Source: Muribaculaceae bacterium (GTDB taxonomy: Bacteria; Bacteroidota; Bacteroidia; Bacteroidales; Muribaculaceae). From it: a stretch of 64,000 bases of DNA. A model generated the notes under the pieces. It saw nothing but the letters and a program-made list of their open reading frames with translations. It made no database searches and was not told the origin of the DNA. The position numbers and the translations under genes were made by a program. The stretch spans positions 1 to 64,000 of the forward strand of contig JAFVCX010000088.1 in the NCBI GenBank assembly GCA_017478855.1, given 5' to 3'. This document shows positions 16,690 through 26,789 of the stretch, one piece after another (positions within the stretch are counted from its first letter, which is position 1; each line of letters opens with the position of its first letter).

Positions 16690-19600
16690 ATGCGAAAGTT
16701 CTACTTTTTGCTGGCATTTCTATTATGTGGAGTGCTGGCCTATGGAGCTGACGGCCCGCGAGAGGCAACATTTGACAAAGCTGCCTCTATCGAGCCTACT
16801 CAGCAAGAAACGCTGACGAGCATCCGGCAAACCCAGACCTCGACCTCTGACGCTTTGAGTCAGGGCAAGGTGGTGGCGCAGCAGGCCCTGCCGTCGGCAG
16901 CGAGAAACCGTGTGCCGGCCCGTGCGGCCAGCATCGACGATGTGGTGGGTAGCCGCTACTTGCTGGCTCATGCCAACTCGACGGGCATCATTCACACGAA
17001 CACGGCGGCCACCGTAACCCGGGTGACCGACGACAGTGTGACGATCGCAGGGCTTATCTACAGCGATGTGACTGTGGGTGCCAAACTCGACTTGGCCAAT
17101 GGCAAAGTGCGTGTGTATCCGCAGCATGTGGTTGATATTGACGATGGCCCCATCTCTATTGCGCCGGTTGATATCAATAACCGCATTTACAGCCTGATCG
17201 ACCCCATTGAAGGAACCATCGAGAATGGCAATATTCACCTTGATTCGCCGTTCGGCTTCTTTGTGACCGATGGTGCAAAAAAAGGCGCTTACTTGACCAT
17301 CGGTTTTCTTAACTACGCTTATGTGGCCACCAGTAATGGCACACTCAACTACAATGAGATTAAATTTGACACCTACCTTTCGACCAATCGCCGCACGGTG
17401 ACGGCGAAAACCGATTGGGTGTATGTGCGTCAAATCAATCCCACGCAAGTGCGGTTGGTGCACATGCCCACGGCCTTTGGCTATGTGGACATGGACGTCA
17501 ATTTGGGATATGATGGCAAAAGCGCGACCATCGATCCCCAGCAGCTTGCCTATCAAAGCTATGTGGGCTGGTATAACAACTATGCCATGACCGAAACGGT
17601 GACCGATACCACAGTGAAAATTTCGGGCACATTGCTGTCGCCCATGCAGGCAACATTTGAAAACGGCACTCTCAAGACCGGCAAGTGGATGGTGGGTCGC
17701 CTCACCAGCTCGAGCGGCTCATTTGCCAACTTGTTTGAAAGTTCTACCATCTCGACCACGGCGGCTGTTACATTCCCCACGATGCCGGCTCTGAACTTGG
17801 CAGGTTCGGGAACAGAAGCCGACCCCTTCTTGATCAAAACCCCTGATGATTGGTACGCCCTTTCGGTGGCAGCCAATAATAATGCCGCTTATCGCTCTAC
17901 GACCACGCAGACCGATATTGCCGGTGAGGCTTATCACACGATTGCCGCCGGCTTCTATTTCAAACTGGCCAATGACATTGATTTTGAAGGCTATAACGCG
18001 ACAATTTTGCCAATTGGTGACAAAAACTACCGTTTTGCCGGCACTCTGGACGGTGACGGCTATGCCATCAAGAATTTCAAGATTGAGAACTACGCCTATG
18101 ATTATAGTGGCCTCTTTGGTGCCATCGCACCGGCCGGCACAGTGAAGAACCTCACTGTGAGCGACGGCCGCTTCACTACGCTGGGCTATAATGTGGCGGC
18201 TATTGCCGGCATTAACTATGGTCTGGTGAATAACGTGACGCTGCAAAGTGTGGTGGTGCAAGCCACGTCGGGCTATGGCGCAGGTTTGGCCGTAGGCCGC
18301 AACTACGGCACGATTGACGGCGGTAAGGTGAATGGCGGATCGATTGCCGCTTTGGGCAACGCCGGCTCGGCCGCCGGTGTGACTGTGGGCACGGTGAAAA
18401 ACTTCCATGCCAGCGGCGTAACGGTGCAGCAACTGGGTACGCAAGTGTTCTCGGGTGGCATCGTGGGCGACATTCAAGCCGTGACATCAACCCAACACAC
18501 GAAGGTGAGCGACTGTTCTTTCTCGGGCACAGTCTATTCAAGTTCTTCTCAACTGGCTTTGGGTGGCATCGCCGGCCGTGCGGCTTATGCCGACGTGGAG
18601 CGTTGCTTTGCGGCCGCACGCATTTTGGCGGGCAGCAACACACAGTGCTACATGGGTGGCTTGGCCGGAGCGGTGTTTAATGCGTCGTTTACCGATTGCT
18701 ATGCCACCGGTATGGTGCAGAACGACAACAGCACGACGGCGGCAGGTTTGATAGGTCGCAACTCAAGCATCAACGACGACAAGACCACTTATCTGACTAA
18801 CTGCTACAGTGCAGTGCAGCTTACCACCGCTTGCACCGACTCGTTGGCCGGCCTGACCAGTGCCACCGACATCCAGATGGCCAACTGCTACTTTGACGCG
18901 CAGATGGCCAGCATCAGCAACGCCACTTATGGCCTGAATACGGCTCAAATGACCACCGCCGACGGTCTGCCCGGATTCAGCAGCGATGTATGGACGTTCA
19001 CCGAGGGGCTGTATCCTCGCCTGAAAGGCACTGAAGAACTCGACAATGCAGCAGTGGCCGCAGCTCCCATCACGCTGGCCGCAGGCGATAACTTGCTGCA
19101 GGTAAAAAACAACTTCACATATAGCACGGCCAACGATGTAGTGTGGCGTGCGGTGAAGAACAACTACTACGACACCACGGGTGGCCATGCCTTTGACTTC
19201 AGCAACGGCACCGGTGTGCTCAACTACGAGCAATTTACCGACACCGTTGTGGTGAGCCGTGGCTTGGCACAGAAACTGACGTTTGTCAATATTGCCCCGA
19301 TTCCATTTGCCGGTAAAGGTACGGCAGAAGAGCCGTGGCTCATTGGCACTCGTGAGGAAGTGAAACTTTTCAGTGAAATGTCAAATAATGCCAATCTGAA
19401 GTTTGCCGATAAGTTCATCAAAGTCATTGCTGACATTGACATGCAGGGCGACACCATTCAGCCCATCGACTTTGAGAATTCGGCTTCTCCCAAGCTGGTA
19501 TTTCAAGGCACATTCGACGGTGATGGCCATGTGATTGACAACTTCGTTGTTTGCACGGCCGGATATAACGAAGACGGCACGGTGAATCCGCGCAGTGCGT

Positions 19601-22600
19601 TGAGCGCATATTATGGCGGTTTCTTTGGCAACATTGGCACCGACGGAGTGGTCAAGAACCTGATTATTGGCCCGAAGGCACAATTCAAGCTCTTTAGCTA
19701 TGGTGGCGCAATAGCCGGTGAAACAAGCGGTTTGATTGACAACTGCCAGAATTATGCTAATGTGGATGTGTATTTTGCTCGTGCAGGCGGCATCGCCGGC
19801 GAAATCAAGGCTGGTGGCAAAGTGACTAATTGCTACAATGCCGGTCAAGTGCGAGTGGGTTACTATCAGGCAGGCGGCATCGTGGGCTACTCTACCTCGG
19901 GCATCATTGAGAACTGCTTGAACGTGGGTCGTGTGGCAGCCGAATTTATCAACGCTTATCAGGCCGACGGAAAACAATATGAGGCTGGTGGCATCTTGGG
20001 CGCTGACACCAAGGGCACAGTGCTGAATAACGTAATCAACGCCGGCCCGGTGCAGAGCTATAAGCAAATTGGCGGTGTCGTGGGTACGGCTGTGGCCACC
20101 ACGCAAATTTCGAATGCCATTAACCACGGTTTCATTACGGCCCTTGCCGACAAGTCGCTCACTGGCCAAATCATTGGCAAAGTCACTGTGGGCGCAAAAG
20201 TGACAAATGGCCTCTATGACAACCAGCTGCAAAAAACAGCGGCTGTGGCAAGCGCCGCCTATGACGGCGTGGCAGGCAAGAAGACGAGCGAACTGACCAG
20301 CGGCTCGGTAGAAGGTTTGGATGCCAGCGTTTGGAAACAAACGAAAGATTGTTATCCCACCATCGCACTGTTTGCCGACAAAGAAGCAGCTCGCCTTGCG
20401 TCGCTGGCTACAGTGAACTTTGCGGATGGCAACTTCGCGTCAAGCGTGACCCGTCCCGCCCAGCTGGGCAATGTCAACTCGGTGACGTGGACGCTCAACG
20501 AAGGCAAGTCGTTCACGCTAGCCGGCAATGTGCTCACGCCTGTCATTCCCGAGAAAGGCTCGGCCCAAGACACGCTCGTGGCTACGCAGGGCGACTCGAA
20601 ACGCTATGTGCCGTTGGGCACAATCAACGCGCAGGTTCTGCCGGGCGAAGGCACAGCTGCCAATCCGTTCCAAATCAAGACGGCAGCCGATGTCAAGACG
20701 CTGGCCGACTTTGTGAAGGAGAATCAATTTGATTTCGACGGATTCTACTTCAAGGTGCTTAACGACATCGACTTTAAGGATGCTGAATTTGAACCGGTGG
20801 CTGCGGCTCCCAACACTTTCGCTGCCGATTTCGATGGCAATGGCAAAACCTTTAGCCACCTTGTGTACGACGTGAGTGAAGACAAGACGGCAGCCAACAC
20901 GGCGCTCATCGGAACACTCACGGGCAATGGCTCGATTCACGACCTCACCCTTGACAACACCAACAAGATTAGCGGATATAACTACACCGCCGGTTTCGTG
21001 GGTAACCTTTATGGCAAGGCATATAACCTTGTGAATGAAGCTACCGTGACCTCGGCTGTGAGCTATGCCGGTGGCATTGCTGCGCAGGCCGGAGCCGGCG
21101 CAAGCATGGATAATGTGGTGAATAAGGGAGAGATCACCGTTAAAACAAGTTATGCCGGTGGTCTGTTGGGTTACACTGCGGCTGGAGCCAATGTGAAGGT
21201 TACCAACAGCTATAACGAGGCTTTGATTATGGGTACGCAGTACTTGGGAGGTCTGGCCGGCGCAGCTTCGGCAATGTTTAGCGATTGCTACAACACCGGT
21301 GATGTGATTGGCACGAAGAACTATGTGGGCGGCATCGTGGCTCAGGCAATGGCTCCCAGCGGTATGCAAAACTGCTATAACACCGGCTCAACGATAGGCG
21401 TGCAATATAATGGCGGTTTGGCCGGACGTGTAGAAACCCACACGGCTGGCGTGCGTTTTGTGGCCGATAACTGCTACAACACCGGCACCGTGAGCGGCAC
21501 AGGAACGGCAGCCATCAGCTATGTGGGTGGCTTGCTTGGCTACAGCTTGGCCGGTATGACCATCAGCAACAGCTACAACGCTGGCTCGTTCGATATGCCC
21601 GACGGTGTGGTGGTGCGCAACATTGGTGGTATCTTGGGTAGCTCAACCGGTGCGACCCTCGCCGCCCCCGACACTATCATCAACTGCTATAATGTGGCCG
21701 ACATCAAGGCCAGCAACAACGTGGGTGGCATTGGCGGCGACTTTGAGCCTGCCTCGAGTGCCAACGACAGTTGCTCTGTGACCATTGGCTGCTATAACTT
21801 GGGTAGCATTGAAAGTGTGCTGACCACGTTGGCAAACGCCGGTGGACTCTTCGGCATGGGCGGCATGCAGCTCTTCGACAGCTGGAATGCCGGTACTGTG
21901 ACCGCTGTGGCCAACAACGTGGGTGGACTTATCGGTCAAATGAACGGTAACCCCACGCGCGTAGAGCGCAACGCTAACTTTGGCAATGTGACCTCAACTT
22001 CGGCCAAGGGTACCGAGGTGGGTGGCATTCAGGGTTATGGCCGCGCACTGATGAGCGATTGCTACAACTTTGGTGAAATCACGGGCTATAATAACGTGGG
22101 TGGTTTGCTTGGCAAGCCGGGACCCGCATCGGCGGCATCCTATGCTACCAGCTTCGATCGCCTGTACAATGCCGGCAAGCTCACGGCTACCAATGGAACC
22201 AATGTGGGCAACATCTTCTCGGAGAATACGGGCACGAAGTTCATCACCACGGGCGAACAACTGTACTACGACAAGGAGGTGAACGCCGGCTCGGCCTACG
22301 ATGCCACATTGGAGGCAAAAGGGCTTGACAAACGTGAGTTCACTGAACTGAACTTGGGCGATGCCTTTGAGAACAAGACGGCTTGCTATCCGTCACTCAA
22401 AGTGATGGCTGAGAACGACTACAACAGTTTTGCCGTGGCCATGTTGCTGCTGGCCGAAGGCGAAGTGGCCGACTCGGTGTATAGCGACTTCTTGGTGGGT
22501 CTGCCCCTGAACGCCACTTGGACGTGCACGCCTAATTTGCTCATTGATGGTAACGACGTGGAACTGCGCAGCAGCGAAGTGGGCGAGCAGGCAACCATCA

Positions 22601-22878
22601 CGCTCACTGTGGTGGGTGCGCAGCAAGCCAGCGACTCGAAAGCCAAAGTGGGCTTGCAACCCGGTGTCGCGCTCACCCGCACCTATGACTTGGTGCTCAT
22701 GCGCGTGTACACGGGCATTGACAATCCCGCGGCAGGCAAAGAGGTGAAGAATCGTGTGTACTACAACCTCAAAGGCCAGCAAGTGGCTCATCCGCAGGAA
22801 GGCACTGTGGTGATTGAGGCCACTCAATACACCGATGGCACATCGCGTGCCGCAAAGGTTGTGTATCGCAGTAAATAA
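16690..22878 (+). CDS. Giant GLUG-repeat cell-surface protein
   Basis: A 2062-residue exported protein. A signal peptide (MRKFYFLLAFLLCGVLAYG) is followed by about 350 residues of beta-rich sequence. Three similar modules come next, each opening with a G-x-G-T-x3-P-(F/W)-x-I pattern, at about residues 372, 875 and 1319. Each module contains many GLUG-type repeats (NCYNTG, GGIAG, AGGLLG variants), which are expected to build a right-handed beta-solenoid. The last 60 residues (RVYYNLKGQQVAHPQEG) resemble a C-terminal domain common on Bacteroidales secreted proteins, perhaps a secretion or anchoring tag. Such proteins are usually adhesins or glycan-binding surface proteins. The gene stands alone and ends at a strong terminator. 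Confidence 0.88.
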   Translation: MRKFYFLLAFLLCGVLAYGADGPREATFDKAASIEPTQQETLTSIRQTQTSTSDALSQGKVVAQQALPSAARNRVPARAASIDDVVGSRYLLAHANSTGIIHTNTAATVTRVTDDSVTIAGLIYSDVTVGAKLDLANGKVRVYPQHVVDIDDGPISIAPVDINNRIYSLIDPIEGTIENGNIHLDSPFGFFVTDGAKKGAYLTIGFLNYAYVATSNGTLNYNEIKFDTYLSTNRRTVTAKTDWVYVRQINPTQVRLVHMPTAFGYVDMDVNLGYDGKSATIDPQQLAYQSYVGWYNNYAMTETVTDTTVKISGTLLSPMQATFENGTLKTGKWMVGRLTSSSGSFANLFESSTISTTAAVTFPTMPALNLAGSGTEADPFLIKTPDDWYALSVAANNNAAYRSTTTQTDIAGEAYHTIAAGFYFKLANDIDFEGYNATILPIGDKNYRFAGTLDGDGYAIKNFKIENYAYDYSGLFGAIAPAGTVKNLTVSDGRFTTLGYNVAAIAGINYGLVNNVTLQSVVVQATSGYGAGLAVGRNYGTIDGGKVNGGSIAALGNAGSAAGVTVGTVKNFHASGVTVQQLGTQVFSGGIVGDIQAVTSTQHTKVSDCSFSGTVYSSSSQLALGGIAGRAAYADVERCFAAARILAGSNTQCYMGGLAGAVFNASFTDCYATGMVQNDNSTTAAGLIGRNSSINDDKTTYLTNCYSAVQLTTACTDSLAGLTSATDIQMANCYFDAQMASISNATYGLNTAQMTTADGLPGFSSDVWTFTEGLYPRLKGTEELDNAAVAAAPITLAAGDNLLQVKNNFTYSTANDVVWRAVKNNYYDTTGGHAFDFSNGTGVLNYEQFTDTVVVSRGLAQKLTFVNIAPIPFAGKGTAEEPWLIGTREEVKLFSEMSNNANLKFADKFIKVIADIDMQGDTIQPIDFENSASPKLVFQGTFDGDGHVIDNFVVCTAGYNEDGTVNPRSALSAYYGGFFGNIGTDGVVKNLIIGPKAQFKLFSYGGAIAGETSGLIDNCQNYANVDVYFARAGGIAGEIKAGGKVTNCYNAGQVRVGYYQAGGIVGYSTSGIIENCLNVGRVAAEFINAYQADGKQYEAGGILGADTKGTVLNNVINAGPVQSYKQIGGVVGTAVATTQISNAINHGFITALADKSLTGQIIGKVTVGAKVTNGLYDNQLQKTAAVASAAYDGVAGKKTSELTSGSVEGLDASVWKQTKDCYPTIALFADKEAARLASLATVNFADGNFASSVTRPAQLGNVNSVTWTLNEGKSFTLAGNVLTPVIPEKGSAQDTLVATQGDSKRYVPLGTINAQVLPGEGTAANPFQIKTAADVKTLADFVKENQFDFDGFYFKVLNDIDFKDAEFEPVAAAPNTFAADFDGNGKTFSHLVYDVSEDKTAANTALIGTLTGNGSIHDLTLDNTNKISGYNYTAGFVGNLYGKAYNLVNEATVTSAVSYAGGIAAQAGAGASMDNVVNKGEITVKTSYAGGLLGYTAAGANVKVTNSYNEALIMGTQYLGGLAGAASAMFSDCYNTGDVIGTKNYVGGIVAQAMAPSGMQNCYNTGSTIGVQYNGGLAGRVETHTAGVRFVADNCYNTGTVSGTGTAAISYVGGLLGYSLAGMTISNSYNAGSFDMPDGVVVRNIGGILGSSTGATLAAPDTIINCYNVADIKASNNVGGIGGDFEPASSANDSCSVTIGCYNLGSIESVLTTLANAGGLFGMGGMQLFDSWNAGTVTAVANNVGGLIGQMNGNPTRVERNANFGNVTSTSAKGTEVGGIQGYGRALMSDCYNFGEITGYNNVGGLLGKPGPASAASYATSFDRLYNAGKLTATNGTNVGNIFSENTGTKFITTGEQLYYDKEVNAGSAYDATLEAKGLDKREFTELNLGDAFENKTACYPSLKVMAENDYNSFAVAMLLLAEGEVADSVYSDFLVGLPLNATWTCTPNLLIDGNDVELRSSEVGEQATITLTVVGAQQASDSKAKVGLQPGVALTRTYDLVLMRVYTGIDNPAAGKEVKNRVYYNLKGQQVAHPQEGTVVIEATQYTDGTSRAAKVVYRSK

Positions 22879-22907
22879 GTCATAGCGATACTGATATTCT
22901 GAAAACG

Positions 22908-22941
22908 AAGGGTCGCGGAATTTCATTCCGCGACCCTTTTT
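22908..22941 (+). terminator. Intrinsic terminator after GLUG gene
   Basis: GGGTCGCGGAA/TTCCGCGACCC, an 11-bp stem with a 5-base loop, is followed by TTTTT. Confidence 0.9.
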
Positions 22942-23003
22942 AGACGATATTGTGGCGAGCCGGGTGGCTCATGTCTTGACCCGCCTTTGTGGGTGGTGAC
23001 TGC

Positions 23004-24101
23004 CTATTTTTTAGCCAGTGTGTGATTGAAATATTGCGTGTTGCCAGTAATCTCTTTCACAGGCTCAATGAAGGGCGGGAATTTGATTGGCTCGCCCTCA
23101 TCCACGCCTTTACTCTCAAGGATGACGAGGCCGTCGAGTTCGTTCTGATAGGTGTCAATCTCAAAATACTGCCCCTTCCAGATGAAGCTGCTGCGATGCT
23201 TGCTGATGGTGCGGTAGGCAGGGTCGGCCAGACTGAGCATCATTTCATAGAGGCTATTGTTGATTTGACGCTCGGTCACCAGCTCTTCGGTGGCCGAGAT
23301 TTGTTTCTTGGTGGTGTGCAGATACACATATTTCCCTTGACCGCCACGCTTGCGCAAGCGCACTTCACTGCCTGGCTCCGAGGTGAGATAAGTTTGCACA
23401 ATATCGTTCTCGATGCAGTCGGCAGGCATGGGACCCACAATTTTCACAATGTATTTCCGCTCCTGCTCAATGGTTTGCGGCAATCCTAACACACTGTTGA
23501 TTTCCTTGATGACACGCTTCATCTTGGCATCAAAGTCGTCGTGATTATTGATGACGCGCAGGTGCGGATGGCCTGTCCAAGCCTTGATAGTCTTCTTGTC
23601 TAGCGAGCGGGCAATGCGCAGCCCTTCTTCATTCATCTCTTCAAGGCGCGATGCGTTGTTGGCGGTGGTGAAATATTGCTCGGCACCGTCGGCCGCCGAC
23701 ACCAGATGCAACACGGCATCGTAGCGCTCGCGCAACTCGGGCGTGGATGTGCCCACAGCGCGTGTGATGCTCTCCCACATGTCGGGAGTCATATAGGCCG
23801 AAATGTCCATCGCGCCACGGTCGCTCACGATGATGCACGGCTCGGCGCACTCTTGTGCAATGCGGTTGAACTTGTCTTCCAGCGCGAGCTGCACTTCGAG
23901 AGTGGCTTTTTCACCTTCGTAGAAGAAACCTTTGTTGGTGGTGAGGTAGTTCATACCTGCGGCAGTGAACATGGTGGGCACTTCGGGCAGGGTAAACACC
24001 TGATAACCGAGGCTGGAGAAATGCTCCACAATCTTGGCCAAAGCCGTAGTTTTGCCGGCACAGGGGCCTCCTGTGAGCACGATTCGCTTAATGTCTTTCA
24101 T
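23004..24101 (-). CDS. Ttd14-like NTPase-CYTH fusion protein
   Basis: A 365-residue cytosolic protein with two domains. The N-terminal AAA_28/NadR-like P-loop NTPase has Walker A GGPCAGKTT (residues 11-19) and a kinase-like VSDRGAMDISAYM segment at about 92-104. From about residue 210 it has a CYTH (triphosphate tunnel) domain, with the E-x-E-x-K signature in TIEQERKYIV and alternating charged strands such as SEVRLRKRGG and YFEIDTYQNELDGLVILE. The same order occurs in Ttd14 of animals, a GTP- and phosphoinositide-binding trafficking protein. CYTH enzymes hydrolyse triphosphates. The bacterial role is unknown. I used the internal ATG because the extra 25 residues of the longer form are unconserved. 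Confidence 0.85.
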   Translation of the reverse strand: MKDIKRIVLTGGPCAGKTTALAKIVEHFSSLGYQVFTLPEVPTMFTAAGMNYLTTNKGFFYEGEKATLEVQLALEDKFNRIAQECAEPCIIVSDRGAMDISAYMTPDMWESITRAVGTSTPELRERYDAVLHLVSAADGAEQYFTTANNASRLEEMNEEGLRIARSLDKKTIKAWTGHPHLRVINNHDDFDAKMKRVIKEINSVLGLPQTIEQERKYIVKIVGPMPADCIENDIVQTYLTSEPGSEVRLRKRGGQGKYVYLHTTKKQISATEELVTERQINNSLYEMMLSLADPAYRTISKHRSSFIWKGQYFEIDTYQNELDGLVILESKGVDEGEPIKFPPFIEPVKEITGNTQYFNHTLAKK

Positions 24102-24133
24102 CTTGTCGTTAATGGGGCGTAAAAAACAAAGTG

Positions 24134-24141
24134 CAAATATA
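24134..24141 (-). promoter_or_regulatory. -7 box (TATATTTG) for NTPase-CYTH gene
   Basis: The minus strand reads TATATTTG, 33 bases upstream of the chosen start. This supports a separate promoter and the shorter protein. Confidence 0.45.
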
Positions 24142-24168
24142 CGAAATATTTTCGCATTTCCAACGCAA

Positions 24169-24208
24169 AGCACCACCCAATTTGCAAGCGCATATTTTGG
24201 GTGGTGCT
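24169..24208 (-). terminator. Hairpin after the TonB-dependent receptor gene
   Basis: AGCACCACCCAA (24169-24180) and TTGGGTGGTGCT (24197-24208) form a perfect 12-bp stem just downstream of the receptor stop at 24237. The following T run is poor, so termination may be partial. Confidence 0.5.
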
Positions 24209-24236
24209 CGAAAAGATATTAAGCAAGAAAAGATGT

Positions 24237-26789
24237 TTAGTTCACAGTCTTGACGGTGTTGGCGTTGTCGGTGTTGCGCAGGGTGCGCTTGCTTTGCTGG
24301 AATTTGCGGCCAAAGTCCAAGTTGTAGGTCACGCCAAGGCGGATGCTGGTGGCATTGTCGCGAATAACTTGTGTGCGGTGTTGAGGATTGACTGCCGAGC
24401 GACTGTAAGCCTCGTAGTAGTCGCCGCGACCGGCCACCCAAATGCCTTGCACCTGCAAGCTCAAGTTCTTGTTGAGCGAGTATTGGCCGATGATTACCCA
24501 GTTGCTGCCTTCGATAGAAACTGTTTCGCCATATAGAGTTTTTCTGCGTGATTGCCAAACGGTCCCCAAGCTGAACTTGCCGGCATGGAACCGAGCCTGT
24601 GCCCTAAAGTTCCATGCGTCCAAGCGGTGGTGGAAGAGCGCTCCGGCATCGGTCAGGTAGGGCGTGTAGTTGGCCGAGGCCACGAGAGAGAGGTGATCCC
24701 ACAACTCCAGCAGGCTGAGTTGGAGTTCGTTATTATTTGCTATGTAATATTTGCCGTTGATGTGCCGCTCCACAAAGTTATGACCGTCGGCATAGTACTC
24801 GACAATGCCGCAAATCGGGTTGCGGGTATAACTGATGCTGGTGCGCAGGTAAGCTTGAAACTTGCCGCGGGTGTAGCGCAACCACAGCCGGCCATAATAG
24901 TTGTGCGCGGGTTTGAGAGCAGGATTACCGGCCACGGCATAGATGTTGTCGACCTGCTGCGTCACGCTATCCAAATTGGCCAGCTGGGGCAGCTGTGGCT
25001 TGAACTCGGTGTAGAGGCTGAAGGTGAACCCCTTGAACGGTTGGCCGCCGAACGTGGCTGCCGAGTGAGTGTTGACAAAGGTCTTGTTCTGCGCTCCGTC
25101 GTTGATGGTGAACGCCTTGAGACCGGTGCCCACCGACCAGTTGTAACGCTCCCTCAACCGTCCCATCAATCCGGCGTAGGTGTAGTTGTTGTTCGATCTC
25201 AATCGGGTGGAAGTTCCCGAAACATAGTCATTGATGGCTCGTGTCCATTCGTCGGCCATGCCCATGCGCAGGCTCATGCCACCGCCCAGTTGGCGGCGGT
25301 AGGTCACCTCACCGATGACCGAGTAGTGGCGGTTGTCCACACCGCTGTGATAGGTTTTAGAATCGGCGCCAAGATAGTCATAAACCAGCGTGCCATTATT
25401 GCGCAGGTTAGCGTAGTTGCCCACCAACTGAGCCTCAATCGAGTTTTTGGCATTGAACTTTTTGCCGAAGAACAAGTCTAATGAATGGTTGAATGTGCGG
25501 TCGTGTGCTTCGCTGGTCGATGTGTATTCACTCACTTTCTGCCCATTGCGCCACTCAGTGACCCGGCTGGGGTAGAAGCGGTTGCGAGGCTGCACCTGCA
25601 GGTTGTATTCGGCTTGAAAACCGGTGTTCTTGTCGTGCTGATAGGTGTAGGATGTCTTCACTCGGTTGAGCCAGTAGTCAAACCGGCTGGCATCGCCGCG
25701 GCTCTCGCGGGCGATGGTGTCGCCACCGCCAATGTAGGCGGTTTCCTTGTTGTGCCACTCGTCGTTGTAGTCACGCCGTTGCAGATAGTGCGTTACGGCA
25801 AACTCCGACTTCTTGTAGTTGTAACTGGCTTTGAACAGGTTGTCGTGCATCGTGGTGGTAGGGCAATATAGAGCTTCCTCGTGAAGCGAGCCGCCAGTAG
25901 GGCGTTCTTTTAGGATGACGTTGATGGTGCCGCCCACATTGCTGTCGCTATAGCGAATGCCGGGATTGTCGCTATACTCGATGCGAAGAATGTGATTGGG
26001 CCGAATGGCCTGAACATCGGCCAAAGTCTTGGGCATGCCATTGACTTTATAAACGATGTCTTGACCATTGATGGTCATTTTCTTGAATGCCAAATCCACG
26101 TCCAGTCCCGGCAGCTGCAGGGCATCGAACACGTCGAGTGAATTCACGCTGCGGGCCAGCAAAGCCGAGTCGGGGGCAATGATGTAGCGGTCAACTTTTT
26201 GAATGAAGCGCGACCCCTCCACAACGGCTTCTTTGAGTACTTTGCTGTCGGGGTGCATGGCCACGGTGCCCATGTTGCGGATGCGTGTGAGGCGATGAAG
26301 GGTTTTGTAGCCCACATAGGTGAATTGTGCAATGACCTCGCGTGCTTCACAAGGAATCACAAAACGTCCGTCTTCGTTGGTGACACCACCGTTGATAAAA
26401 CTTGAGTCGGCCACCGATAGCAACCTCACATTGCCAAATGCAAGAGGTTGGCCGGCTTCATCCACGACGCGGCCACTGAGTTTGGTGCGGGCCTTTTGCA
26501 CGCACTCCACATAAATCTCATTGTCGCCGTTCTGCGTCATTTTAATGGGATAATATCCAATGATTTGTTCGATGGATTGAGGCACCGACTTGCCTTGAAT
26601 GCGCGTGGACACACGAAAATCTTCCAGCTCGTTATAGACGAAAGAGATTTTGTAATGATCGGTTTGCGCTTGCAGGAATTTCAGAGCTTTGCTCATCGAT
26701 TCGTTCTGGAACTCATGCGTGATTTGCTGTGCCATGACTGCGGTGATTTGCAGGCATGTGACCAATAGAATAAGATAAAACCGCTTCAT
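24237..26789 (-). CDS. TonB-dependent outer-membrane receptor with STN and carboxypeptidase-like domains
   Basis: An 850-residue outer-membrane protein. After a signal peptide (MKRFYLILLVTCLQITAVMAQ) comes an STN secretin/TonB-type domain at about residues 25-85 (ALKFLQAQTDHYKISFVYNE), which in other systems signals to a FecR-type regulator. Next are a carboxypeptidase-regulatory-like beta-sandwich at about 100-180 (LSGRVVDEAGQPLAFGNVRL), a plug domain and a long beta-barrel (LRYTRGKFQAYLRTSISYTRNP, ending LGVTYNLDFGRKF). There is no SusD partner. It is the third gene of a sigma / anti-sigma / receptor unit; the upstream stop and this ATG share one base. ATG 26789 is preferred over the GTG one codon earlier. 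Confidence 0.88.
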   Translation of the reverse strand: MKRFYLILLVTCLQITAVMAQQITHEFQNESMSKALKFLQAQTDHYKISFVYNELEDFRVSTRIQGKSVPQSIEQIIGYYPIKMTQNGDNEIYVECVQKARTKLSGRVVDEAGQPLAFGNVRLLSVADSSFINGGVTNEDGRFVIPCEAREVIAQFTYVGYKTLHRLTRIRNMGTVAMHPDSKVLKEAVVEGSRFIQKVDRYIIAPDSALLARSVNSLDVFDALQLPGLDVDLAFKKMTINGQDIVYKVNGMPKTLADVQAIRPNHILRIEYSDNPGIRYSDSNVGGTINVILKERPTGGSLHEEALYCPTTTMHDNLFKASYNYKKSEFAVTHYLQRRDYNDEWHNKETAYIGGGDTIARESRGDASRFDYWLNRVKTSYTYQHDKNTGFQAEYNLQVQPRNRFYPSRVTEWRNGQKVSEYTSTSEAHDRTFNHSLDLFFGKKFNAKNSIEAQLVGNYANLRNNGTLVYDYLGADSKTYHSGVDNRHYSVIGEVTYRRQLGGGMSLRMGMADEWTRAINDYVSGTSTRLRSNNNYTYAGLMGRLRERYNWSVGTGLKAFTINDGAQNKTFVNTHSAATFGGQPFKGFTFSLYTEFKPQLPQLANLDSVTQQVDNIYAVAGNPALKPAHNYYGRLWLRYTRGKFQAYLRTSISYTRNPICGIVEYYADGHNFVERHINGKYYIANNNELQLSLLELWDHLSLVASANYTPYLTDAGALFHHRLDAWNFRAQARFHAGKFSLGTVWQSRRKTLYGETVSIEGSNWVIIGQYSLNKNLSLQVQGIWVAGRGDYYEAYSRSAVNPQHRTQVIRDNATSIRLGVTYNLDFGRKFQQSKRTLRNTDNANTVKTVN

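Noticed and set aside
17800..22300. GLUG repeats as a DNA tandem repeat or CRISPR-like array
   Set aside because: Repeats are clear in protein but diverged in DNA with variable spacing and an open frame.
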